From NCBI RefSeq assembly GCF_020829625.1, contig NZ_JAIVFX010000044.1, positions 1 through 35,640 of the forward strand: DNA of 35,640 bases, in the 5' to 3' direction. This stretch comes from Nostoc sp. XA010. GTDB taxonomy: Bacteria > Cyanobacteriota > Cyanobacteriia > Cyanobacteriales > Nostocaceae. Position 1 is the first letter of the stretch, and every line of letters begins with the position of its first letter. Of this stretch, positions 34,746-35,640 are shown in pieces. The translations under genes and the position numbers were made by a program. The notes under the pieces are model-generated. The model was not told the DNA's origin, did no database searches, and was given only the letters and a program-made list of their open reading frames with translations.

Positions 34746-35640
34746 TTGGTAAGAAAAAGTCTAAAACCAGAGGCAACATCGTTTGAAGTACTCGATTGTG
34801 TTCAAAAAAAATGCTCTTCGTGTGGTCAAGCAATGTGGAATGAATACAATAATCCTCGACATATAAGAACGTTAAACGGGGTAGTAGAACTACAGCTAAA
34901 AATTCGTCGATGTCAAAATAATTCATGTCTGCGGTACAAAAAAGCATATCGACCAGAGCAGGAAGGGTCACTCGCTCTACCACAGAACGAATTTGGTTTG
35001 GATGTGATTGCTTATATAGGAGCATTACGCTACCAGGAACATAGAAGTGTTCCCGAAATACACACTCACCTTGAATTAAAGGGTATATGTATAAGGTAAG
35101 CGTTCGGTCACGCACCTAATTGACAGATATGACGAGTTACTTTCTTTATGGCTAAAAGACCATAAAAGATTAAAAGCAATATTTAAAAATCAAGGACGGG
35201 TAATATTAGCCATTGATGGAATGCAGCCAGAAATTGGACATGAAGTATTATGGGTAATTCGAGATTGCTTATCAGGCGAAATAATACTTGCTAAAACCTT
35301 ATTATCATCAAGAAATGAAGATTTAGTGGCGTTATTATTAGAAGTAACTAATACCCTAAATGTACCAATTGATGGTGTCGTTAGTGATGGACAACAATCA
35401 ATTCGTAAAGCTGTTAGGTTAGCATTACCTAGTATTGCTCATGGTTTATGTCATTACCATTACCTGAAAGAAGCAATTAAACCCATATATGAGGCGGATA
35501 GACATGCAAAAAAGGAATTGAAAAAAAAAGTTAGAGGGTTACGAGACATTGAACGTAGTGTTACCAATGAAGATAAGGATTTGGCGACTATTATTGAAGA
35601 TTATTGCTCGGCAGTGCGTAGTTCTATAACCAATGATGGT
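34746..35640 (+). pseudogene. Zinc-ribbon DDE-type transposase with a frameshift, runs off the window
   Basis: The N-terminal zinc ribbon has CSSCGQAMW and CQNNSCLRYK. The frame ends at TAA 35097-35099 after HLELKGICIR. Removing one G from ATAAGGTAAGCG restores reading as ...ISKRSVTHLIDRYDELLSLW, which stays open from 35101 to the window end: VILAIDGMQPEIGHEVLWVI (Asp), DGVVSDGQQSIRKAV (Asp), HGLCHYHYLKEA. This matches a transposase group like ISL3/ISNCY in layout. It is probably inactive by a +1 shift, though programmed frameshifting is possible. The first start seen is TTG 34746. An ATG at 34733 lies in another frame. Confidence 0.75.

Noticed and set aside
34687..35115. Minus-strand 142-codon frame
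   Set aside because: It is antisense to the zinc-ribbon transposase, whose sense frame has clear CxxC motifs and family resemblance.

Overview
The window looks like a piece of a large filamentous (Nostocales-type) cyanobacterial replicon, possibly a plasmid or a plastic chromosomal region. GCGATCGC (HIP1) octamers occur throughout. Its gene families are typical of such genomes: TPR-CHAT proteins, filamentous-haemagglutinin-type exoproteins, DUF1822, CHASE2-CHAT and DUF928. The right part is full of decayed insertion sequences. No rRNA, tRNA or CRISPR array was seen.

Layout. (1) 110-4618, minus strand: a haemagglutinin-type two-partner-secretion exoprotein followed by a TPR-CHAT gene. The CHAT gene is broken by an in-frame TAG and has lost the end that carries the catalytic Cys. 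(2) 4827-6662, plus strand: a SAM methyltransferase and a plasmid-type putative DNA-binding protein. (3) 7367-14733, minus strand: an intact second copy of module (1), a 1557-residue repeat-rich exoprotein followed by an intact TPR-CHAT protein. (4) 14933-21574, minus strand: an export cluster with an HlyD adaptor, a C39-peptidase ABC transporter and four double-glycine-leader cargo genes. (5) 21900-27826, plus strand: a sigma-like factor, DUF1822, CHAT-CHASE2 and DUF928 proteins, all in one direction. (6) 28190-35640: four transposase genes (only one without visible damage), an integrase remnant, two mini-transposons with Tn7-like ends and several gene fragments.

How the genes may work together. 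The exporter probably cleaves the leaders of the four cargos and secretes them. The exoproteins would need a TpsB pore that is not in this window. The plus-strand operon pairs a sigma-like factor with a membrane CHAT-CHASE2 protein. I infer a sensor-protease/sigma circuit, analogous to the TPR-CHAT/sigma arrangement of type III-E CRISPR systems, that could control the surface proteins and exported peptides. This is a hypothesis from gene order, not something the sequence proves.

The history is readable. A tandem duplication between a point in the ABC transporter gene and a point in the sigma gene left a 5' fragment of each back to back at about 20,980. A 291-bp element with TGT...ACA ends is flanked by a perfect 5-bp target duplication, and a related 461-bp element lies 36 bp away.
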